From contig CAZIPT010000037.1 of assembly GCA_964541375.1 (NCBI GenBank), forward strand, positions 1-19,231: a stretch of 19,231 bases of DNA. Direction: 5' to 3'. The notes beneath the pieces were generated by a model. The model was given only the letters and a program-made list of their open reading frames with translations, was not told the origin of the DNA and made no database searches. Source of the stretch: JBAXEO01 sp964541375 (GTDB taxonomy: Bacteria; Actinomycetota; Coriobacteriia; Anaerosomatales; JAAXUF01). This document shows positions 7,305 through 14,618 of this stretch, in pieces. A program made the translations under genes and the position numbers. How positions within the stretch are numbered: the stretch's first letter is position 1; every line of letters begins with the position of its first letter.

Positions 7305-8987
7305 ATGACCGCAGGATCCCGCCCCGTACGCGCCCCGCGCGGTCTGACGCTGTCCGCCCTCGGCTGGCCACAAGAGGCCGCGCTGCGCATGCTGCAGAAC
7401 AACCTCGACCCCCAGGTCGCCGAGCGCCCCGACGACCTCGTCGTCTATGGCGGCACCGGCCGCGCCGCGCGAAGCTGGGCGGCGTTCGACGCGCTCTGCC
7501 GCACGCTCAAGACGCTCAAGGCCGACGAGACCATGCTCGTGCAGTCGGGCAAGCCGGTCGGCGTCATGCGCACGCACGAGTGGGCACCGCGCGTGCTCAT
7601 CGCCAACAGCAACCTGGTCCCGGACTGGGCCACCTGGCCCGAGTTCCGCCGCCTCGAGCACCTCGGCCTGACGATGTACGGCCAGATGACCGCCGGCAGC
7701 TGGATCTACATCGGCACCCAGGGCATCGTCCAGGGCACTTACGAGACGTTCGCCGCCATTGCCGAGAAGCGTTTTGGCGGCTCGCTCGCCGGAACGCTCA
7801 CCGTGACCGGCGGCTGCGGTGGCATGGGCGGCGCGCAGTCGCTCGCGGTCACCATGAATGGCGGCGTCGTGCTGATCATCGACGTCGACCCGGCGAGGCT
7901 CGAGCGTCGCGTTCAGGAGCGCTACCTCGACGAGTGGACCGACGACCTCGACGATGCCGTCGAGCGGGTGCTGAAGGCGAAGGCCGAGCGTCGGCCCCTG
8001 AGCGTCGGGCTCCGCAACAACTGCGCCTACGTGCTGCCGGAACTGCTCAAGCGCGGAGTCGAAGTCGACATAGTCACCGACCAGACCTCGGCGCACGACC
8101 CGCTCAGCTATCTGCCGCTGGGCATCGCGCTCAACGAGTGGCAGGACTACGCGGACCGCGACCCGGAAGGCTTCACGCAGCGCGCGCGCGAGTCGATGGC
8201 CAAGCACGTCGAGGCGATGGTCGGCTTCATGGACGCCGGCGCCGAAGTCTTCGACTACGGCAATTCGATCCGCGCCGAGGCTGAAGCAGGCGGCTACAAG
8301 CGAGCCTGGGAGTTTCCCGGCTTCGTGCCGGCCTACATCCGCCCGCTCTTCTGCGAGGGCAAGGGTCCGTTCCGCTGGGCGGCTCTCTCCGGCGACCCGG
8401 CCGACATCGCCGCGACCGACAAGGCCGTGCTCGAGCTCTTCCCCGACAACGAGCCGCTCCACCGCTGGATCACGCAGGCCCAGGACAAGATCGCGTTCCA
8501 GGGGCTGCCCGCGCGGATCTGCTGGCTCGGCTACGGCGAGCGCGACCTGGCCGGCCTGCGCTTCAACGAGATGGTCGCCGACGGCACCATCTCAGCGCCC
8601 ATCGTCATCGGCCGAGACCATCTCGACTGCGGCAGCGTCGCCAGCCCGTACCGCGAGACCGAGGCGATGCTCGACGGCTCCGACGCCATCGCCGACTGGG
8701 CGCTGCTCAACGCGCTCGTCAACACCTCCTCCGGCGCTACGTGGGTCAGCATCCACCACGGCGGGGGGGTTGGCATCGGCCGCTCCATCCACGCTGGGCA
8801 GGTCACCGTTGCCGACGGAACCGCGCTCGCCGCCGAGAAGATCGAGCGCGTCCTCACCAACGACCCGGGCATGGGCGTCATCCGCCACGCCGACGCCGGC
8901 TACGAGATCGCGATCGAGGTCGCCGAGGAGCGCGGAGTGCGCGTCCCGATGCGCGAGGGTGGCACCGCCGAGGGCGGCATCCAGTGA
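7305..8987 (+). CDS. hutU: Urocanate hydratase (urocanase)
   Basis: A 560-residue urocanase, full length for the family (about 555). It adds water to urocanate using tightly bound NAD+ as an electrophile, giving 4-imidazolone-5-propionate. The Rossmann NAD-binding segment is TVTGGCGGMGGAQSLA. The conserved N-terminal NNLDPQVAERPDDLVVYGG, the segment SGKPVGVMRTHEWAPRVLIA and the C-terminal GRDHLDCGSVASPYRETE are all strongly family-like. The conserved Cys of the LPARICWLGYG motif is C406, the counterpart of the active-site Cys of the Pseudomonas enzyme. The ATG at 7305 has AGAAGGAG about 9 nt upstream. The stop TGA overlaps the GTG start of hutI, indicating translational coupling. Confidence 0.97.
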   Translation: MTAGSRPVRAPRGLTLSALGWPQEAALRMLQNNLDPQVAERPDDLVVYGGTGRAARSWAAFDALCRTLKTLKADETMLVQSGKPVGVMRTHEWAPRVLIANSNLVPDWATWPEFRRLEHLGLTMYGQMTAGSWIYIGTQGIVQGTYETFAAIAEKRFGGSLAGTLTVTGGCGGMGGAQSLAVTMNGGVVLIIDVDPARLERRVQERYLDEWTDDLDDAVERVLKAKAERRPLSVGLRNNCAYVLPELLKRGVEVDIVTDQTSAHDPLSYLPLGIALNEWQDYADRDPEGFTQRARESMAKHVEAMVGFMDAGAEVFDYGNSIRAEAEAGGYKRAWEFPGFVPAYIRPLFCEGKGPFRWAALSGDPADIAATDKAVLELFPDNEPLHRWITQAQDKIAFQGLPARICWLGYGERDLAGLRFNEMVADGTISAPIVIGRDHLDCGSVASPYRETEAMLDGSDAIADWALLNALVNTSSGATWVSIHHGGGVGIGRSIHAGQVTVADGTALAAEKIERVLTNDPGMGVIRHADAGYEIAIEVAEERGVRVPMREGGTAEGGIQ

Positions 8988-10171
8988 CCGCGACGCTGTT
9001 CACCGGCATCAGCGAGCTGGTCACCTGCGACCCGCGGCTCGACGATGACGCGCGGCTCGGCATCGTCCGCGACGCGGCGCTGGTGACCGACTCCGACGGC
9101 AAGGTCGCCTGGGTCGGATCGGCGAGCGTGGCTCCGGCAGCTGACGCACGGGTCGACTTCGGTGGCCGGGCCGTTGTCCCCGGCTTCGTCGACAGCCACA
9201 CGCACCTGGTCTTCGCGGGCGATCGCTCGGCTGAGTGGGCGGCGAGGATGGCCGGCGAGCCCTACACCGGCGGCGGCATCGCGACGACCGTCGCCGCCAC
9301 GCGGGCCGCCAGCGACGACGAGCTGAAAGCCGGCACCCGGGCGCGACTCGCCGAGATGCACTCGCTGGGCACCACCACCGTCGAGATCAAGAGCGGCTAC
9401 GGCCTCAACGTCGAGACCGAAGCGCGCATCCTGCGTATCGCCGAGGAGTTCACCTCCGAGACCACCTTCCTCGGCGCGCATGTGGTACCACCCGAGTTCG
9501 CCGACGACCGCGCGGCCTACGTCGACCTGGTCTGCGGGCCGATGCTCTCGGCGTGCGCGCCCTTCGCGCGCTGGATCGACGTCTTCTGCGACCGTGGTGC
9601 CTTCGATGCCGAGGAGACCCACGCGGTCCTCTCGGCGGGTGTCGCGGCGGAGCTTGCACCCCGTCTCCACGGCAACCAGCTCGCGCACGGTCCGGGCGCT
9701 CAGATCGCGGCAGAGTTCGTTGCCGCGAGCCTCGACCACGGCACCTACCTCAGCGGCGAAGACATCTCCGCGCTGCTTGAAGCCGGCGTCGTCGTCACGC
9801 TTCTCGCCGGTGCGGAGTTCTCGACTCGCTCGCCGTATCCCGACGCGCGCCGCCTTCTGGACGCCGGCCTCACCGTGGCGCTCGCGACAGACTGCAACCC
9901 GGGAAGCAGCTACATCACCTCGATGCCCTTCATGATGGCGCTCGCGGTCCGCGAGATGCGGATGACGCCCGCCGAGGCGCTCTTCGCCGCGACCGCCGGT
10001 GGCGCGAAGGCACTTCAGCGCGACGACATCGGCGCGCTCACGCCTGGGGCTCGAGCGGACTTCGTGGTTCTCGGCGCGCCGTCGTACCTGCACTTAGCGT
10101 ATCGACCGGGATCGAATCTGGTCGAGCAGACGTGGATCGCCGGCAGGCGTATCGGCCATCTCTCGGCGTAG
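8984..10171 (+). CDS. hutI: Imidazolonepropionase
   Basis: A 395-residue amidohydrolase-superfamily enzyme, near the usual 400-410. It hydrolyses 4-imidazolone-5-propionate to N-formimidoyl-L-glutamate, the substrate of the hutG product. Metal-site residues are H72 and H74 in VDSHTHLVFAGDRSAEW, with the later histidines in LHGNQLAHGPG and the aspartate in ATDCNPGSSY. VEIKSGYGLNVETE and FLGAHVVPPEF are family signatures. I chose the GTG at 8984 because it sits at the family N-terminus (TATLFTGISELVTC) and overlaps the hutU stop by 4 nt; the open frame upstream is only an overlap inside hutU. The C-terminal WIAGRRI segment is the returning beta-sandwich strand typical of amidohydrolases. Confidence 0.96.
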   Translation: MTATLFTGISELVTCDPRLDDDARLGIVRDAALVTDSDGKVAWVGSASVAPAADARVDFGGRAVVPGFVDSHTHLVFAGDRSAEWAARMAGEPYTGGGIATTVAATRAASDDELKAGTRARLAEMHSLGTTTVEIKSGYGLNVETEARILRIAEEFTSETTFLGAHVVPPEFADDRAAYVDLVCGPMLSACAPFARWIDVFCDRGAFDAEETHAVLSAGVAAELAPRLHGNQLAHGPGAQIAAEFVAASLDHGTYLSGEDISALLEAGVVVTLLAGAEFSTRSPYPDARRLLDAGLTVALATDCNPGSSYITSMPFMMALAVREMRMTPAEALFAATAGGAKALQRDDIGALTPGARADFVVLGAPSYLHLAYRPGSNLVEQTWIAGRRIGHLSA

Positions 10172-10173
10172 AA

Positions 10174-10217
10174 CCGCTCATCTTCCGCCGAGCGGCAGTG
10201 GGAGTAGACTCCGAGTC
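10174..10217. promoter_or_regulatory. Nested inverted repeats between hutI and the NTF2-like gene
   Basis: The 90-bp gap holds several short palindromes: CCGCT/AGCGG (10174-10178 with 10191-10195), GGAGT-AG-ACTCC (10201-10212) and GACTC-C-GAGTC (10207-10217). None is followed by a T-run, so a terminator is doubtful. The last two overlap and look more like an operator or a small attenuating hairpin. A TAGACT at 10205-10210 could be a -10 box, with no convincing -35. This may mark a separate transcription start for the next gene. Confidence 0.3.
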
Positions 10218-10261
10218 GGGAACAACTCCTATCAAGACGCCCCCGGACCGAGGAGCCGCAT

Positions 10262-11020
10262 ATGCCCGCACGAGCGACCGTTCTCGAGCTCTATCCGCGT
10301 CTGATCGCAGGCGACATCGGCGTCCTGACTTCGTTCTGCGAGCGAGCGACCGTCGATTCCCCCCTCGGCGGCAAGCAGCTCCCACCCGAGTTCGTCGCCG
10401 AGACCCGCGCCTGGCTCGACGCCCATGAGGCACGCGTCGCCGATGTCCGCACCACCGAGACCGACACGCGCGTCATCCACGAGATCACGCTCTGGCTCGA
10501 GTTCGACGGCAACGAGTGCGAGCTTCCCATCATGCTGATCGCCGACATCAACGAGGGTTGCATCCGCGACCTGCGGATCTATCACAGCACGTGGCCGCTG
10601 TACGGCACGCACGAGGTGCGCCACGGGGTTCTCGCCTACTACAACCTCACCGAGCGGCCCGCCGAGCCGGTCGGCACGTACCACGAGGCGATCGGCGTCG
10701 GTGACGCGGCTGCGGCCGACGCGGCGTTCGAGTCGGACGGAACGGTGCGCGAGCCGTCGGGCTCGGCGTACACGCACGCCGGAGCCGACCGAAGCGCTTG
10801 GTACCAGCGCATCCTCTCCGATGGCGGCATCACGCTCCATCTGGGCTCGATCACCGATGACGGCGAGACGGTGGTCTTTGAGTTCCTCGCCGACAGGTGG
10901 GGGCACGAGGGCATGCCGCCGCAGGCAGGCGCAGCCGCGTACACGCGGGGCGCGAGCGGCAAGATCGCCTCGGCGAGGATCTACGACGACGTGACGCCGC
11001 CGGTAGCCGTGACCGGCTAG
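10262..11020 (+). CDS. Two-domain SnoaL/NTF2-like protein, function unknown
   Basis: A 252-residue soluble protein that looks like two NTF2/SnoaL-like cone domains in tandem. The first (about 1-120) starts VLELYPRLIAGDIGVLTSFC and ends IADINEGCIRDLRIYHS. The second (about 138-250) starts YHEAIGVGDAAAADAAFESD and ends ASGKIASARIYDD. Both end in the same pattern, a polar turn followed by I-x-x-[LA]-R-I-Y. No signal peptide or membrane segment is seen. The family includes isomerases, hydratases, cyclases and non-catalytic sensors, so no reaction can be named. It follows hutI by 90 bp on the same strand and precedes a small winged-helix-like gene by 51 bp, so a role in imidazole metabolism or its sensing is possible. 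GAGGAG lies 6 nt before the ATG. Its start region is nearly identical to that of the racemase gene at 1606. Confidence 0.75.
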   Translation: MPARATVLELYPRLIAGDIGVLTSFCERATVDSPLGGKQLPPEFVAETRAWLDAHEARVADVRTTETDTRVIHEITLWLEFDGNECELPIMLIADINEGCIRDLRIYHSTWPLYGTHEVRHGVLAYYNLTERPAEPVGTYHEAIGVGDAAAADAAFESDGTVREPSGSAYTHAGADRSAWYQRILSDGGITLHLGSITDDGETVVFEFLADRWGHEGMPPQAGAAAYTRGASGKIASARIYDDVTPPVAVTG

Positions 11021-11071
11021 CACGCGGCGCTCCCGCTCCGACCGACGCATCCAACAAGAGAAGGAGTCCTC

Positions 11072-11248
11072 GTGGACGCGACCCAGCAGGTGCTCGACGC
11101 GATGAAGGCGGCGGGCGAGCCGCTCAACGCCGGCAAAGTGGTCGAGATGACCGGGCTCGACCGCAAGGTGGTCGACAAGGCGATGGCCGATCTCAAGAAG
11201 TCCGGTGGAATCGTCTCGCCCAAGCGCTGCTACTGGCAGCCGGCTTAG
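11072..11248 (+). CDS. Small winged-helix-like protein, 58 residues
   Basis: A short gene starting at GTG 11072 with AAGGAG 6 nt upstream and ending at TAG 11246-11248. The product has three predicted helices and a C-terminal hairpin: QQVLDAMKAAGEPLNAGKVV, a turn, DRKVVDKAMADLKKSGGIVS, then PKRCYWQPA. The pattern of a first helix, a G-E-P-L turn, a short helix, a recognition-type helix and a GGIVSPKRCYW wing matches minimal winged-helix DNA-binding proteins seen as stand-alone small proteins in anaerobes. It has no effector domain. It follows the NTF2-like gene by 51 bp and could be co-transcribed with the hut genes. Its stop overlaps the stop of the convergent GGDEF gene by 4 nt. Regulation of the hut operon is a guess. 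Confidence 0.75.
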   Translation: MDATQQVLDAMKAAGEPLNAGKVVEMTGLDRKVVDKAMADLKKSGGIVSPKRCYWQPA

Positions 11249-12885
11249 CCCTCGGCGACGCAGACCCGGTTGCGCCCGTTCTCCTTGGCGACGTAGAGCG
11301 CGGCGTCGGCCGAGGCCACCAGCGAGTCGAAGTCGGCGTACAGCCGCGGGTCGGCACTTGCGACCCCCGCGCTGAGCGTGACAGGCACCTCGACTCCGGA
11401 GCACGCGATTGGCGAGTCGGCTACAGCCGCGCGCAGCCTCTCGGCGGCGGTCTGTGCCGCGCGCTTGTCCATGTCCACGAGGAGCACCAAGAACTCGTCG
11501 CCGCCCCATCGGCAGGGCATATCTGACTTTCTGGCGTTCGCGCGTAGTTCGCCGGCGATCGCGATCAGGACTTTGTCACCAACGGCATGGCCGTGATCGT
11601 CGTTCACCGTCTTGAAGTGGTCGATGTCGAACATCGTGATCGATGCCGAGAGACCGTTCTCGATCGCTTTCTCCAGCTCCTGGCGCAGCACCGTTGTGTG
11701 CCGCCGGTTGAAGAGTCCCGTCAGCGGGTCGAGCGACGCCTGCGCTTCGAGCGACGCCTGCGCCACTCGTCGCTCCTCGACCTCCCGCTCGAGTGCCAGA
11801 CTCCTCAAGCGCAGAATCTCGGCGTCCTTGCGGGCGGTCTCGACCTGGTGCTCCACAGACAGTCGAGCCAGCCTGCTCTCGGTCTCGCCGTTCTTCTTCT
11901 CACTCTCGAGATCGTGAAACCGGCGATGGTGCCACAGCGCCATTCCCATATCGCCCGAACGCTCGTGGATGTCGGAGAGCAGGCTATGGCATTGGTACGC
12001 CTCGACGGAGCGGCCGAGCTTCTCGGCGATGGCGAGGGCCTGCTCGGCGGCCTCGATCGCCTCAGGCCAGTTTCCGCGCGTGCACTCGATGCGGCCCAGC
12101 ATGAACATGCTGTCCCCGGCGTCCGGTTCCGATCTGCAGCTCAGCGCCGTCTCGAATCCCCGCCGAGAGTAGCGTTCAGCCTCGTCTAGCTTTCCGGACC
12201 GCAGCTCCACCTCGGCGAGGGTGTCGTAGACGCCCGCCAGAAGGTGGTCGCTGCCGATCTCGAGTGTGAGCGCGAGCGCGCGCGTCGCCGATCCCCGCGC
12301 GGCATCCAGTTTGCCCATGTCCATGTAGGTGTAGGCCAGGTTATTGAGCGCCCGGGCCTCGCCCAGCCGGTCGTCCAGCTCGCGATGCATGGCGAGCGAC
12401 CGCTCGTGGGTCTCGAGTGAGATCTGAAGCTGGCCGGCCGAGCCCTGGACGCTGGCGATCCGGTCGAGCACGTACGCCTCGAGGCTCCGGTCGTCGGTCT
12501 CCTCGGCCACGCGAAGTGCTCGCTCGAGGTTGTCGAGTGCCTGGACGTAGTCGCCCAGCTGATAGTTGGTCCAACCGATGGTCTGGTACAGCCAGCCGAC
12601 AACGGGCGTCAGCGGTAGCGCGTCGAGGAGTGCGAGCGCTTGCGAGGTCTCAGACAGCGCGGTGTTCCACTCCCCAACGGTGCAGTTGCGCTCTGCGAGC
12701 AGGCTGAGCGCGCTTGCCATTCCATAGGGGTATGGGTTTCCGTCCGAGTCCTTCTGGCACGCAAGCTCGAAGGATTCCTCGGCCAGAACGCGCAAGCGGT
12801 CGTAGTCGAGCCACCGAAGCGAGTTTGCCTCGGCGTTGAGCTCGTCAACGCGCGCGCGCCGTTCAGTGTCGTGTGAGGTGGACAA
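11245..12885 (-). CDS. TPR-repeat diguanylate cyclase (GGDEF protein), copy 1
   Basis: A 546-residue cytoplasmic protein. Residues about 30-325 form tetratricopeptide repeats (for example ALNNLAYTYMDMGKLDAARG). Residues 335-385 are a charged coiled coil (VEHQVETARKDAEILRLRSL), and a GGDEF domain follows from DPLTGLFNRR (386) to the end. The cyclase makes c-di-GMP from two GTP. Active-site features are complete: FDIDHFKTVND with the conserved Lys, GHAVGD, RWGGDEF (461-465) and ALYVAKENGRNRV. The inhibitory I-site RKSD (452-455) lies five residues before GGDEF. No membrane segment or signal peptide is present, so input should come through protein binding to the TPR array. The start is TTG at 12883-12885 with a GGGGGG stretch upstream. 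A close paralogue lies at 14619. Confidence 0.93.
   Translation of the reverse strand: MSTSHDTERRARVDELNAEANSLRWLDYDRLRVLAEESFELACQKDSDGNPYPYGMASALSLLAERNCTVGEWNTALSETSQALALLDALPLTPVVGWLYQTIGWTNYQLGDYVQALDNLERALRVAEETDDRSLEAYVLDRIASVQGSAGQLQISLETHERSLAMHRELDDRLGEARALNNLAYTYMDMGKLDAARGSATRALALTLEIGSDHLLAGVYDTLAEVELRSGKLDEAERYSRRGFETALSCRSEPDAGDSMFMLGRIECTRGNWPEAIEAAEQALAIAEKLGRSVEAYQCHSLLSDIHERSGDMGMALWHHRRFHDLESEKKNGETESRLARLSVEHQVETARKDAEILRLRSLALEREVEERRVAQASLEAQASLDPLTGLFNRRHTTVLRQELEKAIENGLSASITMFDIDHFKTVNDDHGHAVGDKVLIAIAGELRANARKSDMPCRWGGDEFLVLLVDMDKRAAQTAAERLRAAVADSPIACSGVEVPVTLSAGVASADPRLYADFDSLVASADAALYVAKENGRNRVCVAEG
11730..11763 (-). repeat. 18-bp tandem repeat in the GGDEF linker
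   Basis: CGAGCGACGCCTGCGC occurs at 11730-11745 and again at 11748-11763, 16 identical bases with an 18-bp period. It encodes the repeated AQASLE/AQASLD at residues 375-386, where the coiled coil joins the GGDEF domain. The paralogue at 14619 has the same linker length without the repeat, so the repeat did not simply lengthen the protein. Confidence 0.85.
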
Positions 12886-12927
12886 CGGCCCCCCAGCCCT
12901 CTTCCGGAATCGCCCTCATCTAGATAC

Positions 12928-12950
12928 TAGCATCGGCATGTAGCACCGAT
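12928..12950. promoter_or_regulatory. Short repeats upstream of the first GGDEF gene
   Basis: The 106-bp gap between the thioesterase stop and the GGDEF start holds TAGCATCGG (12928-12936) and TAGCACCGA (12941-12949), near-direct copies 13 bp apart. ATCGG (12932-12936) and CCGAT (12946-12950) form an inverted repeat over the same bases. A TAGTAT on the minus strand near 12924-12929 is a possible -10 box, with no good -35. These suggest, without proving, a promoter separate from the upstream genes. Confidence 0.25.
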
Positions 12951-12991
12951 TACACGAGTCGGGGGTCCGATCGGCCTGACGGTCTGCTGGG

Positions 12992-13489
12992 CTATACGTC
13001 TACCTCGGACGGTGTTTCGCGCTCATCCTCGAACCACTCGAGACTGAAGTCGCCCTCGGCGATCTGGTCGATCGGCAGCTTCATATAGGTTCCGGTGGCT
13101 TCGACGGCGACGGTGCCGTCAGCGAGCACGATCTCACCCGCCCCCTCGAACAAGCGACTCCCCACCTTGGTGAGTCGGCCGACCGCTCGCACGTCGGAGT
13201 CGACCGGTACGGGCTTGCGGAACTTGACGTTGAGCCTGACCGTCACGCCCCACGCCTCAGGCTCAAGCATGTTGATGGCGCGGCCCATCGTCTCGTCGAG
13301 AAGCGCCGAGGACATGCCCCCGTGCAGCCGCCCTGGGTAGCCCTGATGCTCGGCCATCGGCGAAAAGACGCCGAGCAGCTCGCCGTCGTCCAGCTCGTAG
13401 AAACGTGCCTTGAGGCTCGAGTCGTTGTCTCGCCCGCACACCATGCACATGCGGCTGACGTTCTGTGCGCCCACTACCTTGCGACTCAC
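12992..13489 (-). CDS. PaaI-like hotdog-fold thioesterase
   Basis: A 165-residue hotdog-fold protein of the PaaI/acyl-CoA thioesterase type, which hydrolyses acyl-CoA thioesters. The central helix motif is LHGGMSSALLDETMGRAINM with H56 and D65-E66, typical of the active site. It is followed by VRLNVKFRKPVPVDSDV and an EATGTYMKLP strand. An N-terminal CMVCGRDN (C15, C18) is common in this subgroup and could bind metal. I chose the GTG at 13487-13489 because GAGAGG lies 7 nt upstream; extending further upstream adds only an arginine-rich non-homologous stretch. The dehydrogenase gene lies upstream on the same strand with a 91-nt gap. The substrate is not predictable. Confidence 0.85.
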   Translation of the reverse strand: MSRKVVGAQNVSRMCMVCGRDNDSSLKARFYELDDGELLGVFSPMAEHQGYPGRLHGGMSSALLDETMGRAINMLEPEAWGVTVRLNVKFRKPVPVDSDVRAVGRLTKVGSRLFEGAGEIVLADGTVAVEATGTYMKLPIDQIAEGDFSLEWFEDERETPSEVDV

Positions 13490-13580
13490 CGGCTGGCCTC
13501 TCCTCCGACGACCCACGCAGGTTAGCACGCGAACGGTGCGTCGCTGCACTGGCGAGCGCCGCACCGCTCCGACACGCGGG

Positions 13581-14570
13581 CTACTCGGCGCCGGGTCGTT
13601 CGCTCGATGTCGCCGATACCGTTCCCATGGTCAGCAACATCTTCATCGCACCCGGTTCCTGCGCGGCCAGAATCGCTTCGGCAGCCCGAGCGAGGGGGAA
13701 CGTCCCGCCGACAAGCCCGCTCGGATCCACTTCGCCCCGCTCAAGCAATCTGAGCGCGGGCGCGAAGGGTCCACAGCGCGATCCGACGATCGTGATCTCG
13801 TCGACCACAAAGGGGGCCAGATCCAGCGTGACCTCCCCGCGATACGTCGACTTGAGCACCAGCACACCTCTCGGCCGGATCGATGCGCGCGCCAGATCAA
13901 GTCCCGACGGAGAGCCGGTCGCCTCGACCACCACGTCGTATCGTCTCGGCTCGACGTCGGCCTCGGCGACCGTGGCGATGCCGCGCGCGTGAAGCAGCTC
14001 GCGCTGGTGCGGGTAGCGAGCGACCACCTGCAGCGCCGCCCCCGTGAGCGCCAGCACCTGTGCCACCAGCTGGCCGAGACGGCCGGCGCCCACGAGTAGT
14101 ACCCGGTCGTCAGGGTGCACATGGATCTGCTGTAGGATCTCGACCGCCGCAGCAAGCGGTTCGGCGAACACGGCGGACTCGTCGGACACCGAGTCCGGTA
14201 CGACATGGAGGTTGGCCAAAGGCAGCGACACGTATTGGGCATGCGCGCCGTGGCGGTTCACGATCCCCAACACGGTGCGCGACTCGCAGTGCGTCGGTCG
14301 GCCGTGCCGACAGGCCTCACAATCGCCGCAGACCGCGTTGATCTCGCCCACGACTCTCCGCCCGATCCAGGCAGGATCGGGTGACTCGACCACCACGCCG
14401 ACGAACTCGTGTCCGATCACGCCGGTGAAAGGATAGTAGCCGCGTGAAAGCTCGATGTCGGTGCCGCAGATGCCGGAGAGGGTGACACGAATGAGCGCCT
14501 CACCCTCGGCTCTCGCGATCTCGACCTCGCGCACGGAGAGCTGACGGTCTTCAAGCCAAAGCGCCTGCAT
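13581..14570 (-). CDS. Zinc-dependent medium-chain alcohol/polyol dehydrogenase
   Basis: A 329-residue MDR-superfamily oxidoreductase of near-normal length (330-350). The N-terminal GroES-like domain has the catalytic zinc ligands C35 (GICGTD) and H54-E55 (GHEFVG), with E137 (FAEPLAAA) as the likely third. The structural zinc lobe C81, C84, C87, C95 is complete. The Rossmann domain has LLVGAGRLGQ at 158-167 for NAD(P), then VVVEATGSPSGLDLA. The family oxidises alcohols, polyols or threonine; the ICGTDIELSRGYYPF segment resembles an uncharacterised branch often labelled simply alcohol dehydrogenase. GGGAG lies four nt before the ATG. It starts 48 nt downstream of the second GGDEF gene and precedes the thioesterase, so a shared transcript is plausible. 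The substrate is unknown. Confidence 0.9.
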   Translation of the reverse strand: MQALWLEDRQLSVREVEIARAEGEALIRVTLSGICGTDIELSRGYYPFTGVIGHEFVGVVVESPDPAWIGRRVVGEINAVCGDCEACRHGRPTHCESRTVLGIVNRHGAHAQYVSLPLANLHVVPDSVSDESAVFAEPLAAAVEILQQIHVHPDDRVLLVGAGRLGQLVAQVLALTGAALQVVARYPHQRELLHARGIATVAEADVEPRRYDVVVEATGSPSGLDLARASIRPRGVLVLKSTYRGEVTLDLAPFVVDEITIVGSRCGPFAPALRLLERGEVDPSGLVGGTFPLARAAEAILAAQEPGAMKMLLTMGTVSATSSERPGAE

Positions 14571-14618
14571 GGCGCTCCCTTCGATTGTGGGTGGGTTGCT
14601 TGACGAGCGTCGAGTCCG

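Noticed and set aside
6175..7308. Long open frame overlapping hutH in another frame
   Set aside because: Its product is almost entirely Arg, Ala, Gly and Asp, the usual shadow of GC-rich coding DNA, with no family motif.
6909..8462. 517-codon antisense open frame across hutH and hutU
   Set aside because: It lies opposite two well-supported enzymes and reads like a reverse-strand shadow driven by GC-rich third positions.
8741..8983. Extended hutI open frame reaching into hutU
   Set aside because: The extra residues are arginine- and histidine-rich out-of-frame translation of hutU; the GTG at 8984 fits the family start and the 4-nt overlap.
10232..11509. 425-codon antisense open frame across the NTF2-like gene
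   Set aside because: Low-complexity composition, no motifs, and it runs through three better-supported genes.
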